From the NCBI GenBank assembly GCA_037046735.1, contig JBAOHC010000027.1, positions 620,001-684,000 of the forward strand: a DNA stretch of 64,000 nt, in the 5' to 3' direction. The notes beneath the pieces are model-generated. The model ran no database searches. It worked only from the letters and a program-made list of their open reading frames with translations, and was not told the DNA's origin. Position numbers and translations under genes: made by a program. Below are positions 53,500 through 60,948 of this stretch, in pieces. Position 1 is the first letter of the stretch; every line of letters begins with the position of its first letter. Source of the DNA: JADKAV01 sp037046735 (GTDB taxonomy: Bacteria; Actinomycetota; Actinomycetes; S36-B12; UBA10799).

Positions 53500-53505
53500 A
53501 ATCTA
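53500..53505 (-). promoter_or_regulatory. -10 element, leftward half of a divergent leaderless promoter pair
   Basis: TAGATT on the minus strand with spacer CACTGTC to GTG 53492. The opposing -10 begins 9 bp away. Confidence 0.55.
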
Positions 53506-53513
53506 CCGGTCAG

Positions 53514-53519
53514 TACGGT
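53514..53519 (+). promoter_or_regulatory. -10 element, rightward half of the divergent pair
   Basis: TACGGT with the 7-nt spacer GTAGATC to GTG 53527. The -35 region must lie within the first codons of the opposite gene. Confidence 0.55.
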
Positions 53520-53526
53520 GTAGATC

Positions 53527-54453
53527 GTGCGAGGCCTACTCGTGGTCAATCCCAAGGCGACCACCACCACCGACGTCACCCGGGACGTGCTGATCAGCGC
53601 GCTGGCCGACAAGTTCCACCTCGAGGTCGTCACCACCACCCATCGTGGCCATGCCGGGGAACTGGCCGAGCGCGCCCGCACCGAGGGCATGGACTGCATC
53701 CTCACGCTCGGCGGGGACGGCACCGTGCACGAGGTGATCAACGGTCTGCTGGCCGCCGGTCCCCTGCCGACTTTGCCGGTTCTTGGCACCGTCCCCGGGG
53801 GCAGCGCGAACGTGTTCGCCCGGGCGCTGGGCTTCCCGCAGGACGCGGTGGAGTCCACGGGACTGCTGCTGCGAGCCATGCGCGAGGGCACCACGCGCAC
53901 GATCGGCTTAGGCATGGTCGATGACCGCTATTTCACGTTCACCACGGGGCTGGGGATCGACGCCGAGATCATGATGCGGATGGACGCGGCCCGGGCCAAG
54001 GGCAAGGCGGCCACCCCTACCCGCTACCTCGCGACGACTCTGACACATTTCCTGCGCGGCAGTGAGCGCAAGACGCCCTCGCTCGTGCTGCACCGACCCG
54101 GTGAGGAGCCCATCGACGGGGTCTTCTTGGTGATCGTGCAGAACACCTCCCCGTGGACCTATTTCGGGGCGCATCCCATCAATCCGTCGCCCTTGGCGTC
54201 CTTCGAGACGGGCCTGGATCTATGGGGCACCAAGACGCTGAAGGTCCCATCGGCGCTGCGACTGGGCACCCGGATGGTCCTGAGCCGCAGCAAGGGCAGT
54301 CCGAAGAAGATCGTGGCATGGCACGACGTCGACGAGTTCCGCATCACCGCGACCCGTCCCACCGCTATGCAGGTTGACGGTGAGGTCGTGGGCGACATCA
54401 CCGACGTGACCTTCCGCTCGGTGCCTGCAGCCCTGCGGGTCTACGTGCCCTGA
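53527..54453 (+). CDS. Diacylglycerol kinase-family lipid kinase
   Basis: A 308-residue soluble lipid kinase of the DagK/YegS family. The catalytic nucleotide loop is LTLGGDGTVHEVINGLL (GGDGT at 62-66), followed by LGTVPGGSANVFARALG, FTTGLGIDAEIMMRMD and, near the end, MQVDGEVVGD, the conserved C-terminal Asp-Gly-Glu. It phosphorylates diacylglycerol or a related lipid at the membrane face. GTG 53527 is leaderless. Confidence 0.9.
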   Translation: MRGLLVVNPKATTTTDVTRDVLISALADKFHLEVVTTTHRGHAGELAERARTEGMDCILTLGGDGTVHEVINGLLAAGPLPTLPVLGTVPGGSANVFARALGFPQDAVESTGLLLRAMREGTTRTIGLGMVDDRYFTFTTGLGIDAEIMMRMDAARAKGKAATPTRYLATTLTHFLRGSERKTPSLVLHRPGEEPIDGVFLVIVQNTSPWTYFGAHPINPSPLASFETGLDLWGTKTLKVPSALRLGTRMVLSRSKGSPKKIVAWHDVDEFRITATRPTAMQVDGEVVGDITDVTFRSVPAALRVYVP

Positions 54454-54747
54454 TCGCTGAGCCATGTCACCCTGAAAGGGCCTGAAACCGCCTAAATATG
54501 GGCAGTTTGGCCCCGAGAACAGCGCAATGTGACGCAGAACACACCGGCGTGACCAGACTTATACCTTCTAAGGCTTGTGCAGCCGTTCACTTGTATGTGA
54601 ATCTAAAAGCGCTGGAGCGAAAGATACGCCACAGCAGCCCGCAGGAATAACAGCACCCCCCATTCCCGCCCGCTGTGACGTCCTGGTAACAGGCTCCATT
54701 AACCCGTTTGGCTACCTGGGGGGTCAGCCCTGACTAGGAGGTTGCGC
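54454..54747. other. 294-bp intergenic region upstream of whiB
   Basis: A long AT-richer gap by local standards. It holds a CRP-like palindrome (54528-54543), a possible -10 TACCTT (54562-54567) and an inverted repeat TTCAC-TTGTAT-GTGAA (54586-54601). If the -10 is right, the whiB message has a leader of about 170 nt, unlike most genes in this window. The stretch before 54528 shows nothing recognisable. Confidence 0.5.
54528..54543. promoter_or_regulatory. CRP/FNR-like binding site before whiB
   Basis: TGTGACGCAGAACACA matches the palindrome TGTGA-N6-TCACA at nine of ten arm positions. It is centred about 29 bp before the proposed -10, in activator range. In mycobacteria whiB1 is under cAMP-receptor-protein control, which makes this plausible. 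Confidence 0.45.
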
Positions 54748-55008
54748 ATGGACTGGCGCGCTCGTGCTGCCTGCCGTGACGAAGATCCCGAACTGTTCTT
54801 CCCACTCGGAGACAGCGGTCCTGCCCTCATGCAGATCGAAGATGCCAAGACCGTTTGCCGGTCGTGCAATGTCGTCTCCGACTGCCTCACCTGGGCGTTG
54901 GAATCCAGTCAGGATTCCGGCATCTGGGGTGGGATGTCCGAGACCGAACGTCGTGCCCTGCGCCGACGCAGCGCCCGCACCGGGGTGACCCTGGGCTACC
55001 AGCGCTGA
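54748..55008 (+). CDS. whiB1: WhiB-family iron-sulfur transcription regulator (WhiB1-like)
   Basis: An 86-residue Wbl protein. The four cluster ligands are Cys9 (AACRDEDPELFFP) and Cys37, Cys40 and Cys46 (VCRSCNVVSDC), binding a NO-sensitive [4Fe-4S] cluster. GIWGGMSE is the conserved G[VI]WGG turn that meets sigma region 4, and RRALRRRSAR is the basic tail. ATG 54748 has AGGAGG 6 nt upstream, one of the strongest ribosome binding sites here. Adjacency to pdtaS matches the whiB1-pdtaS order of mycobacteria, supporting the WhiB1 assignment. A clear terminator follows. Confidence 0.9.
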   Translation: MDWRARAACRDEDPELFFPLGDSGPALMQIEDAKTVCRSCNVVSDCLTWALESSQDSGIWGGMSETERRALRRRSARTGVTLGYQR

Positions 55009-55028
55009 CTCATCACTAGCTCAAGGGA

Positions 55029-55060
55029 GCCGGTCGTTGTTCACAACGGCCGGCTTTTTT
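55029..55060 (+). terminator. Rho-independent terminator after whiB
   Basis: GCCGGTCGTTG pairs with CAACGGCCGGC (eleven pairs, one G-T) around the loop TTCA, followed at once by TTTTTT at 55055-55060. It begins 20 bp after the whiB stop. Confidence 0.92.
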
Positions 55061-55173
55061 GTGTGCCGGTCTCAGGCCTTCGTCCGTGCACCCGCACGCT
55101 GTGCGCAATTCGGCAGTTGTTGCGACGACACGCCGTGGGAATTCGCACCTTGCGCCCAATGCTGCCAGCCATC

Positions 55174-56628
55174 TCAATGCCGCACTGGAATCACCAGATC
55201 GATGGTCGCAATCGTTCCGAGGCCGCCCACGCCCGGCTCCCAGCTCAGTGAGCCGCGCAGGTCGTCACGCACGAGGGTCTGCACGATCTGCAGCCCCAGC
55301 CGGGCATCCACGCTCGGATCGAAACCCTCGGGCAGACCCGCTCCGTCATCGGCGACGCTGATCCGCAGCCGCCGGCCACGCCGCTCCACCCCCAGGGTGA
55401 TCGTGCCCCGCCCGCGCTCCTGCACGCCGTGCTCGAAAGCGTTCTGCAACAACTCAGCGACCACCAGCGCCAGCGAACTCGCAACCGAGCCCGGCAACGT
55501 CCCGATCCGGCCCTGCCGGACCACCTGCACATCAACGGACAACTCGGACACCATCGCGACCAGCCGGTCGGCCACATCGTCGAACTCGACGGCGTCCGCG
55601 TCGGCGTGCGACAGGGTCTCGTGCACCAGCGCGATGGCGCTGACCCGCCGCACGGATTCCTCCAGGGCGGCTCGCGCGGCCGGATCGGCGAGGCGACGGC
55701 TCTGCATGCGCAGCAGCGCAGCCACAGTCGTCAGGTTGTTCTTCACGCGGTGATGGATCTCGCGGATCGTGTTGTCCTTGGTCAGCAGGGCCCGCTCACC
55801 TCGGCGCAGGTCCGTCACGTCGCGGATCAGCAGCACCGCCCCGTCGCGGCGCCGATCACTCATCAACGGGATCGAACGCAGCGAGACCGTGACGTCCCCG
55901 ACCTCCACATCCACGGTGCCCGGACCCGCCCCACTGGACACCACACCCACCGACTCATCGACCGGACCCGTACGTGACACCAATCGCCGGACCTCGACCT
56001 CCAGGATTCGGCCCGTCAGGTCGGACATCACCCCCATCCGGCGGAAGGCGCTGCGAGCGTTCGGGGAGGCGAACGTCACCAACCCCTTACCGTCGAGCAT
56101 CAGCAGGCCATCCCCGACCCGCGGTGGTGTGGAGGAGTCCTGCATGCCGTGATCGGGGAACTGCCCGTCCATCATCATCTGGGCCAACGTGTCAGCGACC
56201 TCGCGGTAGGTGCGCTCAAGCTCCCCGGCTCCACTACGAAGCAGGCCGCTGCGCCGCGACACGACCGCGATGACCCGGTCATCGGCCATCACCGGCACCG
56301 CTTCGGTACCCAGCGGGATGAAGGGATCCTGCTGCTGACGCCTCGCCACGATCCGGTGACCCTGGAAGGCCCGCTCGACTTCCGGCAGCCGGCCCTTCGC
56401 CGCGAACAGGCCCACGATGTCCTCTGGGTAGACGGTGGGCCCGGTACTGGGCCGCACCTGCGCTGCGGCGACGAAACCGGCGGCGTTCCAGGTGGGCAGC
56501 CACAGGACGAGGTCGGAGAACCACATGTCGGACAGCAGGGTCCAGTCGGCGATCACAAGATGCAGATGCGCGATCTGTTCGGTGGTCAGGTCCGTACGTT
56601 CCCGCGCCAGGCGCTCGAGGTCGACCAT
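55174..56628 (-). CDS. pdtaS: Sensor histidine kinase PdtaS
   Basis: A 484-residue cytosolic sensor kinase: N-terminal GAF domain (about 1-155), PAS domain (about 165-275; RVGDGLLMLDGKGLVTFASPN) and a HisKA_2/HWE-like kinase. The phospho-acceptor box is IREIHHRVKNNLTTVAALLRMQ (His292/293), and the ATPase part shows VVAELLQNAFEHG and ISVADDGAGLPEG, DARLGLQIVQTL. In mycobacteria PdtaS phosphorylates the antiterminator PdtaR and senses metal/NO. It lies back to front beside whiB as in mycobacteria; pdtaR is not in the window. ATG 56626-56628 is leaderless. Confidence 0.9.
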   Translation of the reverse strand: MVDLERLARERTDLTTEQIAHLHLVIADWTLLSDMWFSDLVLWLPTWNAAGFVAAAQVRPSTGPTVYPEDIVGLFAAKGRLPEVERAFQGHRIVARRQQQDPFIPLGTEAVPVMADDRVIAVVSRRSGLLRSGAGELERTYREVADTLAQMMMDGQFPDHGMQDSSTPPRVGDGLLMLDGKGLVTFASPNARSAFRRMGVMSDLTGRILEVEVRRLVSRTGPVDESVGVVSSGAGPGTVDVEVGDVTVSLRSIPLMSDRRRDGAVLLIRDVTDLRRGERALLTKDNTIREIHHRVKNNLTTVAALLRMQSRRLADPAARAALEESVRRVSAIALVHETLSHADADAVEFDDVADRLVAMVSELSVDVQVVRQGRIGTLPGSVASSLALVVAELLQNAFEHGVQERGRGTITLGVERRGRRLRISVADDGAGLPEGFDPSVDARLGLQIVQTLVRDDLRGSLSWEPGVGGLGTIATIDLVIPVRH

Positions 56629-56635
56629 GCCTCGC

Positions 56636-56641
56636 AGCGTA
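56636..56641 (-). promoter_or_regulatory. -10 element of pdtaS
   Basis: TACGCT on the minus strand with the 7-nt spacer GCGAGGC to ATG 56628. Confidence 0.5.
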
Positions 56642-56736
56642 GACCGGGTGGCCGCAGCCCGCAGCCACCTCGGGTCGCTCGGCTGCGCCCGGGGTCACCG
56701 CGCCGCGACCTGGGCAGCACATTGCACACTTAGAGC

Positions 56737-58038
56737 GTGACGAATCCGGTCCTGCAGGCCGACCAGCGCTACGTCTGGCATCCGTTCACCCAGCATGCCT
56801 GGTGGCCCGACGACGATCCGCTGGTCATCACCGGGGGCCAGGGGGTCTGGCTGCAGGACAGTGACGGCCAGCGTTACATCGACGCGTTCAGTTCACTGTG
56901 GGTCACGGTGCACGGGCACAATGAACCGCGCATCACCGAGGCGATCACGGCCCAGGCGCAGACTCTGGACCACTCGACATTCCTGGGCTTCACGCATGAG
57001 CCAGGGGTGCGCCTCGCGCAAGAACTTGTCGAGCGCAGCCCCGCCAGCCTGGACCGCGTCTTCTTCGCCGGTGACGGGTCCAGTGCGGTCGAGGCGGGCA
57101 TCAAGATGGCCTACCAGGCGAAGCTGCAGCAGGGCCAGCGGCGGCCGCTGTTCGTGCACGTCGCGCAGGGGTACCACGGGGACACCCTCGGCGCGGTGTC
57201 CGTCGGTGGCATCGAGGTGTTCCACCACACCTACCGCCCGATCCTGCTGTCCACCCGCATGGTCTCCTCGCCCGGCGTGCGGGCGCCCGGCCAGAGCCCG
57301 CAGGACCGGGCCGCGGAAGTCCTTGCCGAACTCCGGACCCTGCTGGAGGAGGTCGGCCCGCAGGTCTGCGCCGTGGTGGTCGAACCGTTGGTGCAGGCCG
57401 CCGGCGGCATGCTCACCCACGACGTCAGCTTCCTGCAGGGTGTGCGGACGGTGAGCCGAGAGTTCGGCGCCTACCTGCTGACCGACGAGGTGGCCACGGG
57501 CATCGGGCGCACCGGGACCATGTGGGCGGTGGAGCAGGCCGGGGTGGAACCGGACCTGCTCACCTGCGGCAAGGGGCTGACCGGCGGGGTCCTGCCGTTG
57601 TCCGCCGTACTGGCCAGCGAGGAGATCTTCGACGCCTTCCACGGCGACGGCAGCCAGACGTTCTTCCACGGCCACTCGTTCACCGCCAATCCGCTGTGCG
57701 CGGCGGCAGCGTTGGCCAACCTGGACCTCATCGACGAGCGCTCGACCATCGCGCATGCCGCCTGGATCGGCGACACCCTGGGCCAGTGGCTCGAGCCGCT
57801 GGCCGCCGACGAGCGGGTGGTCGAGATCCGCCGGATCGGCACCATGACCGGCATCGAGGTCCGGCCGCACGGGCAGCGAACCGGCTTCCAGGTCTGCCTG
57901 GCGATGCGCGAGGCCGGGGTGCTCACCCGACCCTTGGGCGATGTCGTGATCCTCATGCCGCCGTTGGGCATCGCCGAACCAGAGCTGCGCCAGGTCGTCG
58001 ATGCTGTGCAGCACGGACTCGATCGGGTGTACACGTGA
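56737..58038 (+). CDS. bioA: Adenosylmethionine-8-amino-7-oxononanoate aminotransferase
   Basis: A 433-residue class III aminotransferase, third-from-last step of biotin synthesis (KAPA to DAPA using SAM). It has VWHPFTQHAWWPDDDP and the BioA-specific SSLWVTVHGHNEP, GDGSSAVEAGIKMAYQ, QGYHGDTLGAVSVGG, LLTDEVATGIGRTGTMWA, the PLP lysine in CGKGLTGGVLPLSA and FFHGHSFTANPLCAAAALA. GTG 56737 is 6 nt after CACACT, perhaps leaderless. Its stop overlaps bioF (GTGA), and the operon runs bioA-bioF-bioD-bioB. Confidence 0.94.
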   Translation: MTNPVLQADQRYVWHPFTQHAWWPDDDPLVITGGQGVWLQDSDGQRYIDAFSSLWVTVHGHNEPRITEAITAQAQTLDHSTFLGFTHEPGVRLAQELVERSPASLDRVFFAGDGSSAVEAGIKMAYQAKLQQGQRRPLFVHVAQGYHGDTLGAVSVGGIEVFHHTYRPILLSTRMVSSPGVRAPGQSPQDRAAEVLAELRTLLEEVGPQVCAVVVEPLVQAAGGMLTHDVSFLQGVRTVSREFGAYLLTDEVATGIGRTGTMWAVEQAGVEPDLLTCGKGLTGGVLPLSAVLASEEIFDAFHGDGSQTFFHGHSFTANPLCAAAALANLDLIDERSTIAHAAWIGDTLGQWLEPLAADERVVEIRRIGTMTGIEVRPHGQRTGFQVCLAMREAGVLTRPLGDVVILMPPLGIAEPELRQVVDAVQHGLDRVYT

Positions 58039-59141
58039 GCTGGTTGCGTGAGCAGGCCGACCGGCGGTCGGCGCGTGGCCTGCGCCGCGGGCTGTCCCCG
58101 CGCGTGTCGGGCCAGGTCGATATCGCCAGCAACGACTATTTGAGCCTGTCTCGCGACCCGCAGGTCATCGCGGCCGGGGTCGCGGCGTTGCAGGAATGGG
58201 GTGCCGGCTCCACCGGATCAAGGCTGGTGAGCGGTCACACTGCCTTGCACGCCCAACTGGAGGTCACGCTGGCCACCCTGCTGCAGGCCGAGCAGGTCCT
58301 GACCTTCTCCTCGGGCTACTTGGCCAACCTCGCGGCGGTGACGGCGCTGACTGACCGCGAGACGTTACTGCTCTCCGATGCCTATAACCACGCCTCGATC
58401 GTCGACGCCTGCCGACTGTCGCGGGCCACAGTCACGGTCTTCGGCAATGGCGACGTCGAGGCGGTGGAACGGGCGCTGATCGCCAACCGCCTGCCGCGGG
58501 CAGTGGTCGTCACGGACGCGGTCTTCAGCGTCGATGGCAACCTGGCACCCTTGCCCGCCCTGGCCGCCGTCTGCCAGCGGCACGGCGCGACGCTGATCGT
58601 GGACGAGGCGCACAGCATCGGCGTCACCGGGGGTGGCGCCGGGTCGTGCGCCCCGTGGAACTGGCCGGGCCTGGTTCGCACGTTCACCTTGTCCAAAGCG
58701 CTCGGATCGCAGGGTGGCGGCGTCGCCGCGACGGGCGAGGTCATCGAGCACTTGGTCAACACCGCCCGGTCGTTCATCTTCGACACGGGCCTGGCGCCCG
58801 CCGCAGTCGGTAGCGCCTTGGCCGCCACCCGACGCATCATCGCCGATCCGGACCTGCCCGACCAGGCGCTGCGATGCACTCGGCAACTTGCAGCGATCGC
58901 CACGGGGCTGGGCTGGGAGGTGGCGCAGTTCGACGCGGCGGTGGCTTCGATCCGGATCGGTGAGCCCGCCGTGGCAGTCCGGGCTCAGCAGATCTGCGCG
59001 GATGCCGGTGTCGATGTGGGCTGTTTCCGGCCCCCGTCGGTCCCCGACGGCATCGCGCGGCTGCGGATGACCGGCCATGCCGGCCTGCGTGACCTTGGCC
59101 CCGTCGAGAAAGCACTGACCATGGTGAAGGAGCAACTGTGA
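58035..59141 (+). CDS. bioF: 8-amino-7-oxononanoate synthase
   Basis: A 368-residue PLP enzyme condensing pimeloyl-ACP/CoA with alanine. Features: IASNDYLSLSRDPQVI, GAGSTGSRLVSGHTALHAQLE, TFSSGYLANLAAVTAL, VVVTDAVFSVDGNLAPL, LIVDEAHSIGVTGGG and the PLP lysine in TFTLSKALGSQGG. GTG 58035 shares GTGA with the bioA stop; the frame is open further upstream but only overlaps bioA. The next overlap with bioD is again GTGA. Confidence 0.94.
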   Translation: MSWLREQADRRSARGLRRGLSPRVSGQVDIASNDYLSLSRDPQVIAAGVAALQEWGAGSTGSRLVSGHTALHAQLEVTLATLLQAEQVLTFSSGYLANLAAVTALTDRETLLLSDAYNHASIVDACRLSRATVTVFGNGDVEAVERALIANRLPRAVVVTDAVFSVDGNLAPLPALAAVCQRHGATLIVDEAHSIGVTGGGAGSCAPWNWPGLVRTFTLSKALGSQGGGVAATGEVIEHLVNTARSFIFDTGLAPAAVGSALAATRRIIADPDLPDQALRCTRQLAAIATGLGWEVAQFDAAVASIRIGEPAVAVRAQQICADAGVDVGCFRPPSVPDGIARLRMTGHAGLRDLGPVEKALTMVKEQL

Positions 59142-59845
59142 GCGTTCTTGCCGTCACCGGGACGGGCACCGACGTGGGCAAGACGATCGCCACCGCAGCG
59201 ATCGCAGCCCTGTGTCCGGACGTGGTGACCGTGATGAAGCCCGCCCAGACCGGCGTGACCCTGCGCCAGGCCGGCGATGTGGACGTCGTCAAACACCTCG
59301 TGCCGCACGTGGAGACCCTGGAACTCGTGCGCTACCCCGAACCGCTGGCACCGGCGACCGCCGCCCGCCGCAGCGGCATCCCCACCCTCGGCGTCGACGA
59401 GGTGGCCGAGGGGATCGAGGAGGCGGACGCGGATCTGGTGCTGATCGAGGGCGCAGGGGGCTTGCTGGTGCGCTTCAGCGACGAGCCCGTGCTGACGTTC
59501 GCTGATCTACTGGCGCAGCTGAAGATCCCCACGGTCCTGGTGGTGCAGGCCGGACTGGGGACGTTGAATCACACGGCGCTCACGCTGGAGGTGATGGCCA
59601 TGCGCGGCATCGAGTGCCAGGGGTTGATCATCGGCTCCTGGCCGTTGGAGTTCGACCTGGCGATGGTGGAGAACCTGCACGATCTCGGCGAGCTCGGGAC
59701 GCCGATCGTGGGGGTGTTGCCGGCCGGCGTGGGCAAGCTGGTTGCCGGGGCCTTCGAGCAGGCGGCGCGGCGCAGCCTCTCCCCTGTCTTCGGGGGCGAG
59801 TTCGATGCGGCTAAGTTTGAGGAACGGATGAAGGGACTGCTGTGA
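59138..59845 (+). CDS. bioD: Dethiobiotin synthetase
   Basis: A 235-residue P-loop enzyme forming the ureido ring of dethiobiotin from DAPA, CO2 and ATP. The P-loop is TGTGTDVGKTIATAA, with MKPAQTG (the switch Lys), the LIEGAGGLLVRFSD motif and VLVVQAGLGTLNH. GTG 59138 overlaps the bioF stop and the gene ends in a GTGA overlap with bioB. Confidence 0.94.
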   Translation: MSVLAVTGTGTDVGKTIATAAIAALCPDVVTVMKPAQTGVTLRQAGDVDVVKHLVPHVETLELVRYPEPLAPATAARRSGIPTLGVDEVAEGIEEADADLVLIEGAGGLLVRFSDEPVLTFADLLAQLKIPTVLVVQAGLGTLNHTALTLEVMAMRGIECQGLIIGSWPLEFDLAMVENLHDLGELGTPIVGVLPAGVGKLVAGAFEQAARRSLSPVFGGEFDAAKFEERMKGLL

Positions 59846-60849
59846 CGGTAGATGCGACCCAGGATGTGCTGGTCAGTGCCCAGCGTGTACTCGAGACCGG
59901 CGAGGGGCTGACCGAGGCCGAGGTCCTGGCGGTTCTGCAGCTTCCTGACGACCAGATCCCCGCCCTGCTCGACCTCGCCCACCAGGTGCGGATGCGTTGG
60001 TGTGGTCCCGAGGTCGAGGTGGAGGGCATCGTCTCGGTGAAGACCGGCGGCTGCCCGGAGGACTGCCACTTCTGCTCGCAGTCAGGGCTGTTCCCGTCCC
60101 CCGTGCGCGCAGCGTGGCTGGACATCCCGGGCCTGGTGGACGCCGCCGTGCAGACCGCGGCGACCGGCGCGACGGAGTTCTGCATCGTTGCCGCGGTGCG
60201 CGGCCCGGACGCCAAGCTGATGGCCCAGATGCGCGAAGCGGTCGTCGCTATCCGGGCTGCCGTCGACATCAACGTCGCCGCTTCCCTGGGCATCTTGACC
60301 CGCGAGCAGGTCGAAGACCTCAAAGAGATGGGTATCCACCGTTACAACCACAACTTGGAGACGGCCCGCTCCTACTTCCCGAACGTGGTCACCACCCACA
60401 CCTGGGATGAGCGCTGGGACACCCTGGAGATGATCCGGGACTCCGGCATGGAGGTCTGCTGCGGGGGGATCGTGGGGATGGGCGAGAGCGTCGAGCAGCG
60501 GGCGGAGTTCGCGGCGCAGCTCGCCGCACTGGCGCCGCATGAGGTACCCCTGAACTTCCTCAACCCCCGGCCCGGCACGCCCTTCGCGGATCTGCCGGTG
60601 ATGGAGTCCGCCGACGCCCTGCGGACCATCGCCGCATTCCGCCTGGCGATGCCGCGCACGATCCTGCGCTACGCCGGTGGCCGCGAACTCACCCTGGGTG
60701 ATCCCGGGACCCGCGACGGGCTGCTCGGCGGCATCAACGCGGTGATCGTGGGCAACTACCTGACCACCCTGGGCCGGACCGCGGATTCCGATCTGGCCCT
60801 GCTCGACGAACTCAACATGCCGATCAAGGCCCTCTCCGACACCCTCTAG
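59842..60849 (+). CDS. bioB: Biotin synthase
   Basis: A 335-residue radical SAM enzyme inserting sulfur into dethiobiotin. The SAM cluster motif is GGCPEDCHFCSQ (Cys71, Cys75, Cys78). Ligands of the auxiliary [2Fe-2S] cluster fall in EFCIVAAVRG and GMEVCCGGIVGMGE, with the Arg in RPGTPFADLP... and MPRTILRYAGGRE. HRYNHNLETARSYFPNVVTTHTW is typical of BioB. It is followed by a 29-residue membrane peptide and the TPP enzyme gene. Confidence 0.95.
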   Translation: MTVDATQDVLVSAQRVLETGEGLTEAEVLAVLQLPDDQIPALLDLAHQVRMRWCGPEVEVEGIVSVKTGGCPEDCHFCSQSGLFPSPVRAAWLDIPGLVDAAVQTAATGATEFCIVAAVRGPDAKLMAQMREAVVAIRAAVDINVAASLGILTREQVEDLKEMGIHRYNHNLETARSYFPNVVTTHTWDERWDTLEMIRDSGMEVCCGGIVGMGESVEQRAEFAAQLAALAPHEVPLNFLNPRPGTPFADLPVMESADALRTIAAFRLAMPRTILRYAGGRELTLGDPGTRDGLLGGINAVIVGNYLTTLGRTADSDLALLDELNMPIKALSDTL

Positions 60850-60858
60850 GATCGCATC

Positions 60859-60948
60859 ATGATGAACACCAAGGGCCCGGTCGTGGCCGTCGTTGCCGTG
60901 ATGCTGATCGTGGGCCTCGTCTGGGGCATTGTGATCGGGCTGTTCTGA
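60859..60948 (+). CDS. 29-residue single-helix membrane peptide in the biotin operon
   Basis: ATG 60859 (or ATG 60862) opens MMNTKGPVVAVVAVMLIVGL then VWGIVIGLF and TGA. Nearly the whole peptide is one membrane helix with a short N-terminal KG. AGGA lies 7 nt upstream, just after the bioB stop. Its TGA overlaps the ATG of the next gene (TGATG). That tight fit on both sides, and the helix, argue it is a real gene; the role is unknown. Confidence 0.6.
   Translation: MMNTKGPVVAVVAVMLIVGLVWGIVIGLF

Noticed and set aside
57522..58034. Large open frame upstream of bioF
   Set aside because: It is an out-of-frame reading of bioA; bioF starts at the GTGA overlap.
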